The position numbers were made by a program, and so were the translations under genes. From assembly GCA_950097015.1 (NCBI GenBank), contig CATNEN010000010.1:1690501-1754500 (forward strand): a DNA stretch of 64,000 nt, in the 5' to 3' direction. Below the pieces are notes generated by a model. It had not been told where the DNA came from and searched no databases. It worked only from the letters and a program-made list of their open reading frames with translations. Shown one piece after another: positions 1 through 11,400 of the stretch. Positions within the stretch are counted from its first letter, which is position 1, and every line of letters starts with the position of its first letter. Source of the DNA: Macrostomum hystrix (Eukaryota; Platyhelminthes; Macrostomidae).

Positions 1-461
1 CCCTGTCTTCTACAGGAATTGAGTTTCCTGTACTTAAAATAAAAAAACAAAGAGTAGCCAAGGTCACTGGGCGCTCTGATAAGTTAATCTGCACTTGAGT
101 TGCTGCTGTTTGTATTTTACAATAAGACATTGTAGGATTTAGTAATGCAGTTAAGATAAAAAAGTAAAATTTAAATTTAAAATTAATTTACAATATTAAA
201 AACTAATTCAAATTATCTTGCTACAAAACCGCAAACAGCAAAGCGAGAAGCTTCAAAATGTTGTTTTATTTAAAAAAATTGATTTTGAAAACAACGAAAA
301 TAGATAAAATAATGGATAGATAATATATTTTACATTAGCTAAAACGGATCTGAATAATATAAGAAACTTAAAAACCGATTATCACAAGAGCAAGCGAGAG
401 AGAAATGAAAAAATAGTTTAAAGCCAAATAGAGCGAGCAAGCAAAACTCCAAAAACTGCTG
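1..461. other. AT-rich flank, 3' of ALKBH3
   Basis: This stretch is AT-rich and has no convincing coding content. On the minus strand an AATAAA hexamer (positions 270-265) lies about 190 bases beyond the ALKBH3 stop and is a plausible polyadenylation signal for that gene. Nothing else is recognisable. Confidence 0.4.
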
Positions 462-3400
462 TCAAATCGCCAGGCCCGCCAGCAGGTTGTCAATGCCCCG
501 CTGGCGTGGTGTTAGAAACAGGAAAACTGCTGGCGCGTGCGGCTCCGGCCGGCCCGACCGCCCGAGCTGACAGCGCCAGTCGGCGCCGAAGCCGTACAGC
601 ATGGTGGCCGCGTCACCAGGCCGGAGGAAGACCCGGCCGGATCTGAGGTGGCCGCGAGCAGGACTGCTCAGTTGCTTCTCAATCTCCAGCGGTCGCTGCA
701 GCACTACCTCGGGATCGCCCATGGCCAGCACTGGAATGAGGCGGAGATCAACTTAGCCTGAGTCTAGGCTCAGAATCTAGAATCAGATTAGAATTTGGGA
801 TCAGCTGAAGATGAAGGGATTGAGAATTTGGGATCAGCTGACTGGAGATGAATGGATTGGGAAGTAGGGATCAGCTGACTGGAGATGAATGGATTGGGAA
901 GTAGGGATCAGCTGACTGGAGATGAATGGATTGGGAAGTAGGGATCAGCTGACTGGAGATGAATGGATTGGGAAGTAGGGATCAGCTGACTGGAGATGAA
1001 TGGATTGGGAAGTAGGGATCAGCTGACTGGAGATGAATGGATTGGGAAGTAGGGATCAGCTGACTGGAGATGAATGGATTGGGAAGTAGGGATCAGCTGA
1101 CTGGAGATTAAGGGATTGGGAAGTAGGGATCAGCTGACTGGAGGTGAAGGGATTGAGAATTTGGGATCAGCTGACTGGAGATGAATGGATTGGGAAGTAG
1201 GGATCAGCTGACTGGAGATTAAGGGATTGGGAAGTAGGGATCAGCTGACTGGAGATTAAGGGATTGGGAAGTAGGGATCAGCTGACTGGAGATTAAGGGA
1301 TTGGGAAGTAGGGATCAGCTGAAGATGAAGGGATCGGGAAGAAAAGATCAGATGATGGGAGATGAAGGGACTGAGAAGTAGGGATCAGCTGATTAGAGGT
1401 AAGGGGATTGGGAAGTAGGGATCAGCTGATTAGAGGTAAGGGGACTGGAAAGTAGGGATCAGCTGATTAGAGGTAAGGGGACTGGGAAGTAGGGATCAGC
1501 TGATTAGAGGTAAGGGGACTGGGAAGTAGGGATCAGCTGATTAGAGGTAAGGGGACTGGAAAGTAGGGATCAGCTGATTAGAGGTAAGGGGACTGGGAAG
1601 TAGGGATCGGATTTATAATATGTAAAAGTACAAAGGCGACGGCGAACCTGTGATGAATGTCTCCTCGCCGGTGTCTTCGTCAACCGAGGCGGGTCCGCTG
1701 CGCCACGGCAGGTGCTGGGAGCCATGATTAAAGCGAACGGCTGCAATGTGCTGGTAGGGACCAAATTTCAACCGATCGTTGCCCGTCACCTTGGCCAGAG
1801 CGACGGCGAGGCGGCTAAACGAAGGCGAGATCGACTGGGAAGCGGCGATGCTGAGCTCAGCCAGATCGCAGGAGCCGGCATCGCGCCACTGCAGGCGGTT
1901 CAGGGCCTCCGTGGCCTCGGCGACCAGGTCAGGCCCCGCCTCCGACGCAAGCGGTGATCTGCGCCCGGGTAGAGAGGAAATGACAGAGGGGGAACCTGAA
2001 GTTGATCTCGTACAATAAAATTAATTCTCCTGTCTTGTGGCCCATAGAAGCTTTTATACTTTTTTTAGATGATGGGATCTGAATGACTTAACTACGAACA
2101 TGGGAATCAGATGATGGGATCTGAATGACTTAACTACGAACATGGGAATCAGACGATGGGATCTGAATAACTTAACTACGAACATGGGAATCAGATGATG
2201 GGATCTGAATGACTTAACTACGAACATGGGTATCAGACGATGGGATCTGAATAACTTAACTACGAACATGGGAATCAGATGATGGGATCTGAATAACTTA
2301 ACTACGAACATGGGAATCAGATGATGGGATCTGAATAACTTAACTACGAACATGGGAATCAGATGATGGGATCTGAATAACTTAACTACGAACATGGGAA
2401 TCAGATGATGGGATCTGAATAACTCGATCCCAAGAATTGGAACAATATGATTGGATTTTAATGATTCAATATTTAAAATATGGTATCAAATCGTTTGGAT
2501 ATCAGCAACATGGGCGCTAATCATTGGGATCAGGATAGATCGCAAAGATCAGTGAAACAGTGAGTTCACAGCTCACACTCGCCCACCTATAGCAGCACAG
2601 CTGAGCCGACAGCCTGCCAGGCCTTGAGGACAGCTCAACAACGCGATTTTCATTGCCAACCCCCGGCCTGATCTCCAGCTTCTCAGACGGTTCGTGCTCA
2701 ATCACCCTGAAGGTGAGATTCACCCTGACTGTCTTGTCGTGATACTCGGGTGGCACCGAGTGCAGCCAGTCCTCCTGCAGTGAGCCGCGCATCACCAGCA
2801 GGTCGCCGGACTGCAGCGGCACGGTGACGGGGTCGCCGATCAGCGGCTTGACGGTCTGGACCCGATTGTCACGCCGGCGTAGCAGAAAATTGCGTGTCTC
2901 TCCAAACGATAGCGACGCGATGACCGGATGCCGGCCAAGGCTGGGCTCGTCGTCCGAGTGCCAGCCGATCTTGTCCTTGCCGTCGCGGTACAGATTGCAC
3001 ATCACCGAGTTGAACTCTACGCCCAGCTTGTTGGCTAGGCGGGTCTTCAGCTCGATTAGCACCTGCAGGAGGTCAGGTTGTAACCTTGTGCAAGCAAGGA
3101 GCTTTGGAAATCTGATCGAGAGGTCGGGGGTTCGAGTCTCAGCTCACCCAAATAAGAAATCGGTTGACATTCGGATGGGTCTGGCGGCCTAGGATGACGA
3201 TTGCCTGCGCACAATTGACTGCACGACAACTGCCTGCGGCGACAGGCTCATTTATGACGTTTCCTAGGTGGTAGTGTTAGTTCCTAGGTGGTATTATACC
3301 AACCACTGAAGTACTGAAGTACTTTGACTATTTCCTTTGTTGGTATAATTCACTAGCAACGTCACAGCAGTCAATTGTGCCCAGGCAATCGTTGTAGAAC

Positions 3401-4030
3401 CGGTTCTAGCAGCCCCAACCCCTGTGTATGTTTTCTATTATCTCTCTTAGGCCCTAATTAGGTCACGAGTTCGAATCCGAGCGAATTCAGGCGAATTAAT
3501 TAATCAGAGTTTGTCACCTGTGGCCAAACATCGTCAGTAGCTTCCCATTTCACGTGGCTGTAAGTGTAGGGCCTGCCGTACCAGCAGGTCTGCCTGGGCT
3601 CCGGATAAGGCTTGCCGTCGCGGTCCAGGCCAGTGCGCACCTGCCAAGGCAGCCGCATCAGGTCGGCCAGGATTCGCTGGCTCTCACCGCCGGCCCGGAT
3701 GAAGTTCCGCTCCAGCTGCACCCGGGCTTCGACCTTGCCGGCGCCAACGCTCAGGTCGTAGACACCGTCGGATTCTATCGTGACAGGCTTGCCGAGGAAC
3801 TCGGCCTCACGCGCCAGGTCCTCTTTTACTCTGTTGTCAAAGACGAACTGCCCCTGACCAGCGGCTGTTGATGTCTGTAGCTGCTGCTGCTGTTGCTGTT
3901 GCTGCTCATTCTCAGCGTTGTCTGCATTATTTTTCTGACTGCCTCCGGCGCCCCCAGGCCGCCTGGCCGGTCCGCTGTTCCAACCGGACTGAACTCGGTT
4001 CTGGCGCCGCCTGTCAGATTTGCTGCTCAT
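462..4030 (-). CDS. ALKBH3: ALKBH3-like DNA/RNA dealkylase with a second, degenerate AlkB domain
   Basis: Iron(II)/2-oxoglutarate dioxygenase of the AlkB family, which in other animals removes methyl groups such as 1-methyladenine and 3-methylcytosine from nucleic acid. Four exons fit: 4030-3518, 3062-2587, 1958-1648 and 730-462. All have GT-AG borders and matching phases (0, 2, 1), giving 522 residues. Residues 140-290 match ALKBH3 closely: a WYG..PYTYS substrate-loop motif, CNLYRDG, the iron motif H206-x-D208 in WHSDDEPSLGR, H272, and R284/R290 in RVNLTFR. The N-terminus is basic with a glutamine run encoded at 3880-3910. Human ALKBH3 has 286 residues and ends where exon 2 ends. Here exons 3 and 4 add about 190 residues that align with the AlkB core but lack the catalytic residues. 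Introns 2 and 3 carry minisatellites. It is divergent from KIF17. Confidence 0.88.
785..1612. repeat. 37-bp minisatellite in ALKBH3 intron 3
   Basis: About 22 head-to-tail copies of a 37-bp unit built around GGGATCAGCTGA. Two sub-types follow each other: copies with GACTGGAGATGAATGG on the left and copies with GATTAGAGGTAAGGGG on the right, so the array grew in blocks. It fills most of the intron between the last two ALKBH3 exons. Confidence 0.95.
2066..2425. repeat. 42-bp minisatellite in ALKBH3 intron 2
   Basis: About eight copies of a 42-bp unit containing GATGATGGGATCTGAATAAC. Because 42 is a multiple of three, the minus strand stays open through the array (2395-2054). That open frame is a by-product of the repeat and not a gene. 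Confidence 0.95.
3197..3392. mobile_element. Small inverted-repeat element (MITE-like) in ALKBH3 intron 1
   Basis: The 26 bases at 3197-3222 and 3367-3392 are inverted copies with one mismatch; each arm ends in CAATTGACTGC. Inside, a second inverted pair (TTATACCAAC near 3294 and GTTGGTATAA near 3340) nests within the first, so the whole 196-bp unit can fold as a hairpin. No clear target duplication is seen. tRNA-like B-box stretches (GTTCGAGTC near 3130 and GTTCGAATCC near 3468) flank it. Confidence 0.6.
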
Positions 4031-4610
4031 TTGGTGAGACGGAGTTTTTCTTTTCAGTTGAATTGATTCGCCAAATCTGTAGCTTAATTATGGCCGCTTA
4101 ACATCAGTGCTGAAAATGAATCAATTTATTCTAAAACAAGACAACTGGATTAAGCGATGGGTAACAACTGTAGATAATAATAACAACAACAATATAACTG
4201 CTCATTCTATCATACAACTGCTTAAGTGTATCATCTAGAGACATACAACTAAAATATTTTTTCAGCATGCTGTGATCCCAACTCATAGCTCATTCATATT
4301 TATCAATATTGATACTTCTATATTCTATTTTTGTAGCTTTGTAGCAATCACATAGCACCTTTATTAATACTATCACAGTAATAATTTGATCCACCTTTCA
4401 TCTTAAATCTTAATGCAGCCTTGCAATAATCTCATAGTTGGTTAGCAGCTTCAGTTGCAAAGGCCTATTATAGATAGTGCTAACTTGGCAATAATTCAAT
4501 ATTAGCTTAAATAGTGAACTTAGGAGCAGCTTCATAATAATAATAATTGATTACACCTGCGCCAATTAGGCCAGAGGCCACTATGCGCAGCACATCTGAA
4601 GGCTGTGTGC

Positions 4611-4814
4611 AGCTGTTCAGTCCATGGACTAGGGGGATGCCACACCCACCTTCAATTATCCCAGTTAATGCTGGTACCCATTGAACGGCTGAACAACTAA
4701 AGCAAAGTAGAGTTAAGTGTCTTGCTAAAGAATTGTTCAAGTGGAGTCAAAAATCAAACCCCCGACCTTCAAGGTAAGTCTAACACTCTAACGACAAGGC
4801 TATAACCTCCCTTA
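4611..4814 (-). mobile_element. tRNA-derived SINE, family A, copy 1
   Basis: Read on the minus strand, the unit begins with a tRNA-like head near 4812 (A-box-like TATAGCCTTGTCGTTAGAG, then a B-box-like GGGTTTGA), continues through a body with TTTAGCAAGACAC, and ends at a palindromic AGTCCATGGACT (4619-4630). The same order of blocks recurs at 29396-29600 and 48905-49108. Confidence 0.7.
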
Positions 4815-5788
4815 AACAACTTTACAATAATAAAATAACTGTTTATCTATAATAGAATAGCATTTTTGCCTTAATGTCATAGCAGCTTAGCCATAATTAT
4901 ATAGCAGTATAGTAATGATCTCATAGCAGTCTAGCTGTCATATCATATCAACTTTTTACTATTGCAGCTAATTTCTTATCAAATTGTAAGTTTGAAAACA
5001 TAAGAATTTCTTTACATATGAATATGCTACCTTGTCTTTCAACTTAAACTTAGAAACCTAGAGTAAGAAGTTATATAATTAATTTTTCTTAGAACCATTT
5101 TCAATGTCTATTGATATTGTCAAAGGAAGCTATAGAAAAGAACAATGGAATTTTATTAATAGCTAGCTATGAAGATATGTTTATGGAAATCAACATTTAA
5201 ATAAAGCAATCTGCATATATATAAGCTCTAAAGTTATATCCCAATAAAGGTGAATGCTTTAGCTGCTAGTGATTACTTAGAAAACAGATTTTTATTCCTG
5301 TAATAAAAACTATTTCTAGCTACTACTTCATAAATAGCTAGAAAGGTTTTTTACATTTTTACAATAGATTTTAAAATCAACAAAGGGTGTCCATAAAGTA
5401 TTAGGACCTTTTCACATAACTCTTTCCAACAGCTAGCAAGAGTAGGGGCCTAACAACAATAAATTTATATTATAGCTGCTTTATTTACAAATGACACATT
5501 TAAAGAATTTTGAAAATATCACTGTGTTAACTGTTCAAAAGTTATGCTTCCTTAACTACAGTGGGGTACTGCATCTCAATACATGAACAAGAACATGGAA
5601 GCTGCATATGGAGCAACAGGAAACAGAAGGTCAGCTGTCTTTCAGCTATATTTAGTTCTTAGGTATTCATGGCAATGTTCAAGTTGGATAATAGCTTCTT
5701 GTTTATCAAATCTATGATAATGCAGCAAATGATGTTCTCTTTTATTTGGAAATAATCTATAATGTCAGAAATCATGGTAAGGACTAAC

Positions 5789-6897
5789 GGTACCTGGACA
5801 CTTCGTCATCTTACAACTTCGTCATCCAGATGACGATCTGTCCAATATCTCAGAGGGTGGATGACGAAGAGACTTAGACTTGGGGACACTTCGTCATCTA
5901 TAAAACAAAAGTTTTCAAAGTTAGAACAGAACCACCCCTCCCCACCTCCTCACATAGTGTTGGCACCTTTCTTTCAACTCTTATAATGAAATCAGTTTTG
6001 ACACCTCTGCCCCACCACCCCACCCTCACTTTATTGATGACGAACTTAATTGCTTATTTGTGTAGTAGTTGCGATTTATGCCGTATTTTTTTACATTTAA
6101 AGTTTTGTATTTACTAGAAATGCAGCGTTAACGTAGAATTAAATATTTTGTTTAAATGCCGTTTTTGTTAAAATCATGTCCGCCACCCTGAAAGAAACTC
6201 AATATATACGAGCGATTTTAGACATGAAAAACCCAACTGGCGTTTCTCCGCAAGTTCTGGAAAAGCAAGCTGTTCAAGCAAATAAAGTTTTCTTTCCTTT
6301 ATCATTTTAGCTAAAGGCTACAAGCTGGAAAGTGTATGCCATAAGTGAGAATTCGTATTGAAATAAGACATCCAGGTTGGATCAAATTAGACAGAAGGCC
6401 CAGAAGGGATTTAAGTATTGCAGATTTGCAAAGTAAAAAGTGATGAAATAAGGAGTAATTCCGAATAAGAGAGTGATTGTGTGTAAGATTGGACACCCTC
6501 CGATCCACTGGTAGCCCTTTGTTGGGACTGAGTTTAAGAAGACTGTGTGTCAATAATATAATCAGTGCAAATAATATACATACGAGTTATTCATGTTAAT
6601 AAGTTTAAAATAGTGTCTTGCTGCTCCAACACTTGCATGCTATCACAGAGTAAATAACTACTCTAATATAATATTATAAAGTGTTATACTAATTAAGATT
6701 GCTAAAGTTTAAAAGCCCTGTGACCAATTGATAGAATATTAAGAGAGGAGCCCTCCCACATTTGTTATTAGTAGATGAGGAACTGACCAAACTTTAAAGC
6801 ATGCCAATTGGCTGGATGACGAAGTGTCCTACCTTCCAAGTGGATGACAAAGTTGTAAGATGACAAAGTTGTAAGATGACGAAGTGTCTAGGATCCA
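5789..6897. mobile_element. Inverted-repeat DNA transposon, long copy
   Basis: Begins GGTACCTGGACAC and ends with its near inverse GTGTCTAGGATCC. The terminal inverted repeats run about 40 bp and hold repeated subterminal CACTTCGTCATC words. It is flanked by the 8-bp target duplication GGACTAAC (5781-5788 and 6898-6905). A shorter relative sits at 42725-43224. The copy is about 1.1 kb. Inside, an ATG-initiated frame of 44 codons (6176-6310) followed by an acceptor-like tract could be a remnant of element coding sequence, but no transposase motif is visible. Eight-base duplications fit hAT or Merlin-type elements; the superfamily is not decided. Confidence 0.85.
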
Positions 6898-8457
6898 GGA
6901 CTAACTGACTAAGTAAGGTAGTTAGCTACTCTAGCTAGATTTCTAGGCCCTATAGCAATGGGTTACTTGCTTAATATGAGTAGAGTACATAAAAAGTTGC
7001 AAGCCAGCTAGTGCCTTACAGCCCTATATTTTCCAGATTCAAGAAATGAATACTAGGCCTACTAAGAATAAGACCCAAAAGCATTTTATATCCTTAGTCA
7101 TGGCCATGGACCATAAGCTGATAAGCATTTGCAAGTCATGGAGAAAGAAAAATAGGCACATTAAACATTTTAAACATAACTTCTTATTTGATCTTTTCAT
7201 TGCATAGAATTGACCTTAAGATTTAGGTTTTGCTTAGCTTTCAATTTAAGGAGAGCTATAACATAACATAATTAACATAATCGATTACCAATACTAACAT
7301 TGTAAAATCAAAGCTTACCACTGCTATAAAAAATGTACAATAATTGTTAAGTCTAGCTAGGAGCCGAAAGCATTTTAGCTAGCTAGCTATAGAGCTTACA
7401 TACTGATAGTGATATTGTAAGTAAGTAGCTAGCCTAAACAAAAAAGTTTTGCTAGGCCCCCAACCAAATAGGTCTAAAATATTTAAATAGCTTCTTGTGC
7501 GCGATAAAAAACAACCAACACAGTACAAGAAAAAATAAATAAACACATTTAAAGCCTATAACCATAAAGTTAAACGCAACAGTTTCTGATCCGATGTACA
7601 TATCCGATGTACAAGTCCGAAGTCATTAACAAATGGTCAAATGACGAAACCGGTGTATACTACACAGGTATTGAATAGACATACTTCTGTTAGATTATAA
7701 GATTGCACGGATTTAGACAAACGCAGGTTTATTATAACAACATATACTCGCAGAGTGTACTTAATAATTATACGATCGCAGTTGTCGAACAAAAAAGAGT
7801 ATTATTAGCAAGTATAGTACTAATTATATAATTCAGTTGCACGCATTTTTGCAACTAAAAAGAGTGGTATTTGTTTTTAACACTAACAAATCACCCTTTT
7901 TTTCTGAAATAACTTTCAGTCTGAAAGGCCTTCCCAATTAGTTTGTTGTCTTACTGGATTTTTTTTAAATGACGAACTTTGCTAACACTGAGAACTTAAA
8001 AATGTTTTTCAGTTATGAATTACGATTTTGGCACTTTTAGCAGCTTCTTTATCAGTTGCTTTGTTCTTTATTTAATGTATCACTTAATCATTAACAATAG
8101 TTCTGTTAATTTATTGTGAATGCTTTATTTATTTATGTTCATTTATGTGTTGTGCTAATACAAAGATATAAAATTCAAATAGATTAGACATATTTGCTTC
8201 TTATTTTTGTGATGAGACTACAACATAAAAATATATGTCCTAGTATTTTAAGTTGTCATTTTAGTTGCATCTTAGAAATAAAATCATAAGTATGCAACGA
8301 TTTGTCGTATATAAACGCGATTAAAAATAATTTCAATTTCAGTATTATCTGTGTTAAAACTATAATATAATTGTAGCTGATTTTATAATCAATCTTGCTT
8401 GTCTATGAAGTTTTATGATAAACTTTTGTCTGCGATTATTTTACAGGGCAGTCGGGC

Positions 8458-11400
8458 ATGACCTCGGAGGCCGTTAAAGTAATTGTGCGGTGCCGACCGC
8501 TCAATCAGCGTGAGAAGGATCTGAACTGTGAAACTGTGGTCAGCATGGAAAGTGCTCGGGGCCAGTGTGCTATCGTTAACCCGTCAGACAGTAAGGCGCC
8601 ACCGAAGGTGTTCTTTTTTGATGGCGCCTACTTCACAGACTCAACAACCGACAATATCTACGCAGACATAGCATACCCTCTGGTTGAGGGCGTCACCGAG
8701 GGCTACAATGGCACAATCTTTGCCTACGGCCAGACCGGCTGCGGCAAGTCCTTCTCAATGCAGGGCATCACAGATCCAGCCTCGCAGCGCGGCATTATTC
8801 CCAGGTTGGAAGCTCGTGAGACATTGTGGGGGCAGCAGCAGATCCCTGCTTTAAAAGCTATTTAAGCAACCTTGCTAGAGAGATGGGTCGTCCACCATAA
8901 GATGGGAAATTTAACGACACATCTAAACACCCACAAGTTACATGCTCGTAAATACGAGTTACCTACAGACATTAGGTAGCGTCATGGCTAACAAGCCTAG
9001 ACTTTTTAATTATCTGGCATAGCTAACACTCACTGTTATTCTACTCGTAGATTGTGGTTAAGTTCATAATACGCGTCGTGCCTGCAAATTCGTGTTCCGT
9101 TAATTTCCTCTTTGGTAAAACCAGGGCGTTCGATCACATCTTCGAGACCATCTCGGTGGCTCAGTCATCGAAGTTCCTTGTGCACGCCTCCTACCTGGAG
9201 ATCTACAATGAGGAGATTCGTGACCTGCTGGGCAAGGATGTTAAGGCCAAGATGGACTTGAAGGAACACCCGGAAAAGGGTGTCTATGTCTCTGGGCTCT
9301 CAATGCACAAGGTTAGTGAGGGTAATGGACTAGAAATATTGCTGAGTGAAATTTCTAGCTCTCAGTGAATCATGAGCGGCGAAATAAACTCAACCAGGTA
9401 ACGAACGTGCGCGAGTGCCAGGTGGTGATGGAACGCGGCTGGAAGAACCGCGCCACTGGAGCTACGCTGATGAACGCTGACAGCTCAAGGTCACACTCGA
9501 TATTCACCATCTACCTGGAGTGCGCCGAGTGGGATGATCAGGGCGAGGAGCACATCAGGGCCGGCAAGCTCAACCTAGTCGACCTGGCGGGCTCCGAGAG
9601 GCAGTCAAAGACTGGCGCCACAGGCGACCGACTGAAAGAGGCCACGAAGATCAACTTGTCGCTCAGTGCGCTGGGCAACGTCATCAGCGCCCTGGTTGAT
9701 GGCAAGAGCAAGCACATCCCCTATCGAGACAGCAAACTTACGAGGCTTCTGCAGGTACCTGCTGACTGCCTTGTTAAGCAGTGCCGTGCCCCAATGCCAC
9801 AGATTCCCTTAGATTCCCTACACTCTTCAAACCTCCATCCAAAACCAAGGACTCCCTGGGCGGCAACACCAAGACACTGATGGTGGCCTGTCTGAGCCCG
9901 GCGGACAACAACTACGACGAGACGCTGAGCACGCTACGCTACGCCAACCGTGCCAAGAACATCCAGAACAAGCCCAAGATCAACGAGGACCCGAAAGACG
10001 CTCTGCTTCGCCAGTACCAGGAGGAGATTGAGAAGCTAAAAGCCATCCTGGCCGGCCACCTGGGAGATCCCAGTCAGCTGGCCGCACTGCTGGGCGGAGC
10101 CACCGCCCTGGCCAGTCAGCAGAAGTCGCCGAAGCATCAACAGAGAGGCGGGGGCGACGATGCGGGGCATCGCGAGGCGCTTGAAGCAGAGAAGGAACAG
10201 CTGAGGCTGGTGAGTGCAGATAATAGAGGGGAGATATGAGAGAGATGAGAGAGGGAAAGAGGGGAGAGAGAGGAGAGAGGAGAGAGATGAGAGAGAGGAG
10301 AGATGAGAGTAGAGGGGAGAGATGAGAGACGAGAGATGAGAGAGGGGAGCTTTCATGCATCTGGCTGTAAGCCCAGTGTTTTCGGACCTTTGTTTCAGAG
10401 GCTTTTAAATGGTTACACATATTACGAGTAAGAAGGGTTCAGTTGTTGAATTTTTCGCAGAATTATTTCAACACAGACGGACATTTGTGACTCCACCCAA
10501 ACCGACTTTTACAAATGCGGAGCCGGCACTGTCATGCCCCAATCCCGAACCCGCAGGAATACGAAGAGAAGCTGAAGGCCAAGGAGGCGGCATTCGCTGT
10601 TGAAGCCGCGGACAGGGTGAAGCTGCAGGACGACATCAACAAGCTGAAGAGCTACTACGACTCAAAACTGGCCCAGCTTGAGGAGAGTGTCGCCTCTCCG
10701 GATGAGGGTGAGAGCGGCAGTACAGTATGTGCGAAGTTGCCATTATTCTCTATCAATGAGCCAAAATTCTGAACTAACCCTAAGTCTGGACATCCCAATG
10801 TACACCTGTTCCGTAACTCACGCTTCTCATTCCCATCGTGCCATCGCCAATCAGTGCTCGCCAGATCTGCCAGCGTGAACGCAGAGGTGGCAGCGGAGCT
10901 GCTGCGGCTGGAGTGTGAGTGACCGCTCAGGACAAAGTCTGAGAAACGAGATCGTGTCTCGGCTATTTCTCGTGTTTTATTATTTTTTTTTTGGAGAAAG
11001 TCGGATTTTTTGCTTCTATTATTTGCACACGGACGCGAGAGGCTTTGAGTTTTTGCGCTCTGTCTGCACTTTTTTGTGCTTCAATTCCTTAGCCATCATC
11101 CAATGGGTCTTTTGCAATTTAGTGCTTTACTAAATTCAATAGAGTAAATCATCAGTATAGGCTTGGAGTTTGGCTGGTAATTACAACGCAGCATCTCGCT
11201 TCTGTGTGTTTCACTTGTCAGCTTTTTTAATATTTGCACGCTTTTGCGCAGAGAAGATTAACTTTATTCAAGGTCGTGCAAAATCCCTTGCTATACATCA
11301 CATTTGCTCACGAGATTTTAGACTTATCGCTTGCCGATAGAAATTATTGAATTAATTTTGATTCATAGTGCAAAAAATGACACGCATCGAACCGAAATCT

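Larger units (their letters stand above)
4031..8457. other. Spacer between divergent ALKBH3 and KIF17
   Basis: AT-rich, 4.4 kb, containing a SINE copy (4611-4814) and an inverted-repeat transposon (5789-6897). No other reading frame looks like a gene. The 5' control regions of ALKBH3 and KIF17 must lie in or near it. Confidence 0.6.

Noticed and set aside
2054-2395. 113-residue minus-strand open frame of repeated MFVVKLFRSHHLIP units
   Set aside because: It is the translation of the 42-bp minisatellite in an ALKBH3 intron; the unit length keeps the frame open.
3085-3151. Possible tRNA gene ending TTCGAGTCTCAGCTCACCCA
   Set aside because: A T-arm-like end is present but no acceptor stem or full cloverleaf could be folded; treated as a tRNA-derived repeat remnant.
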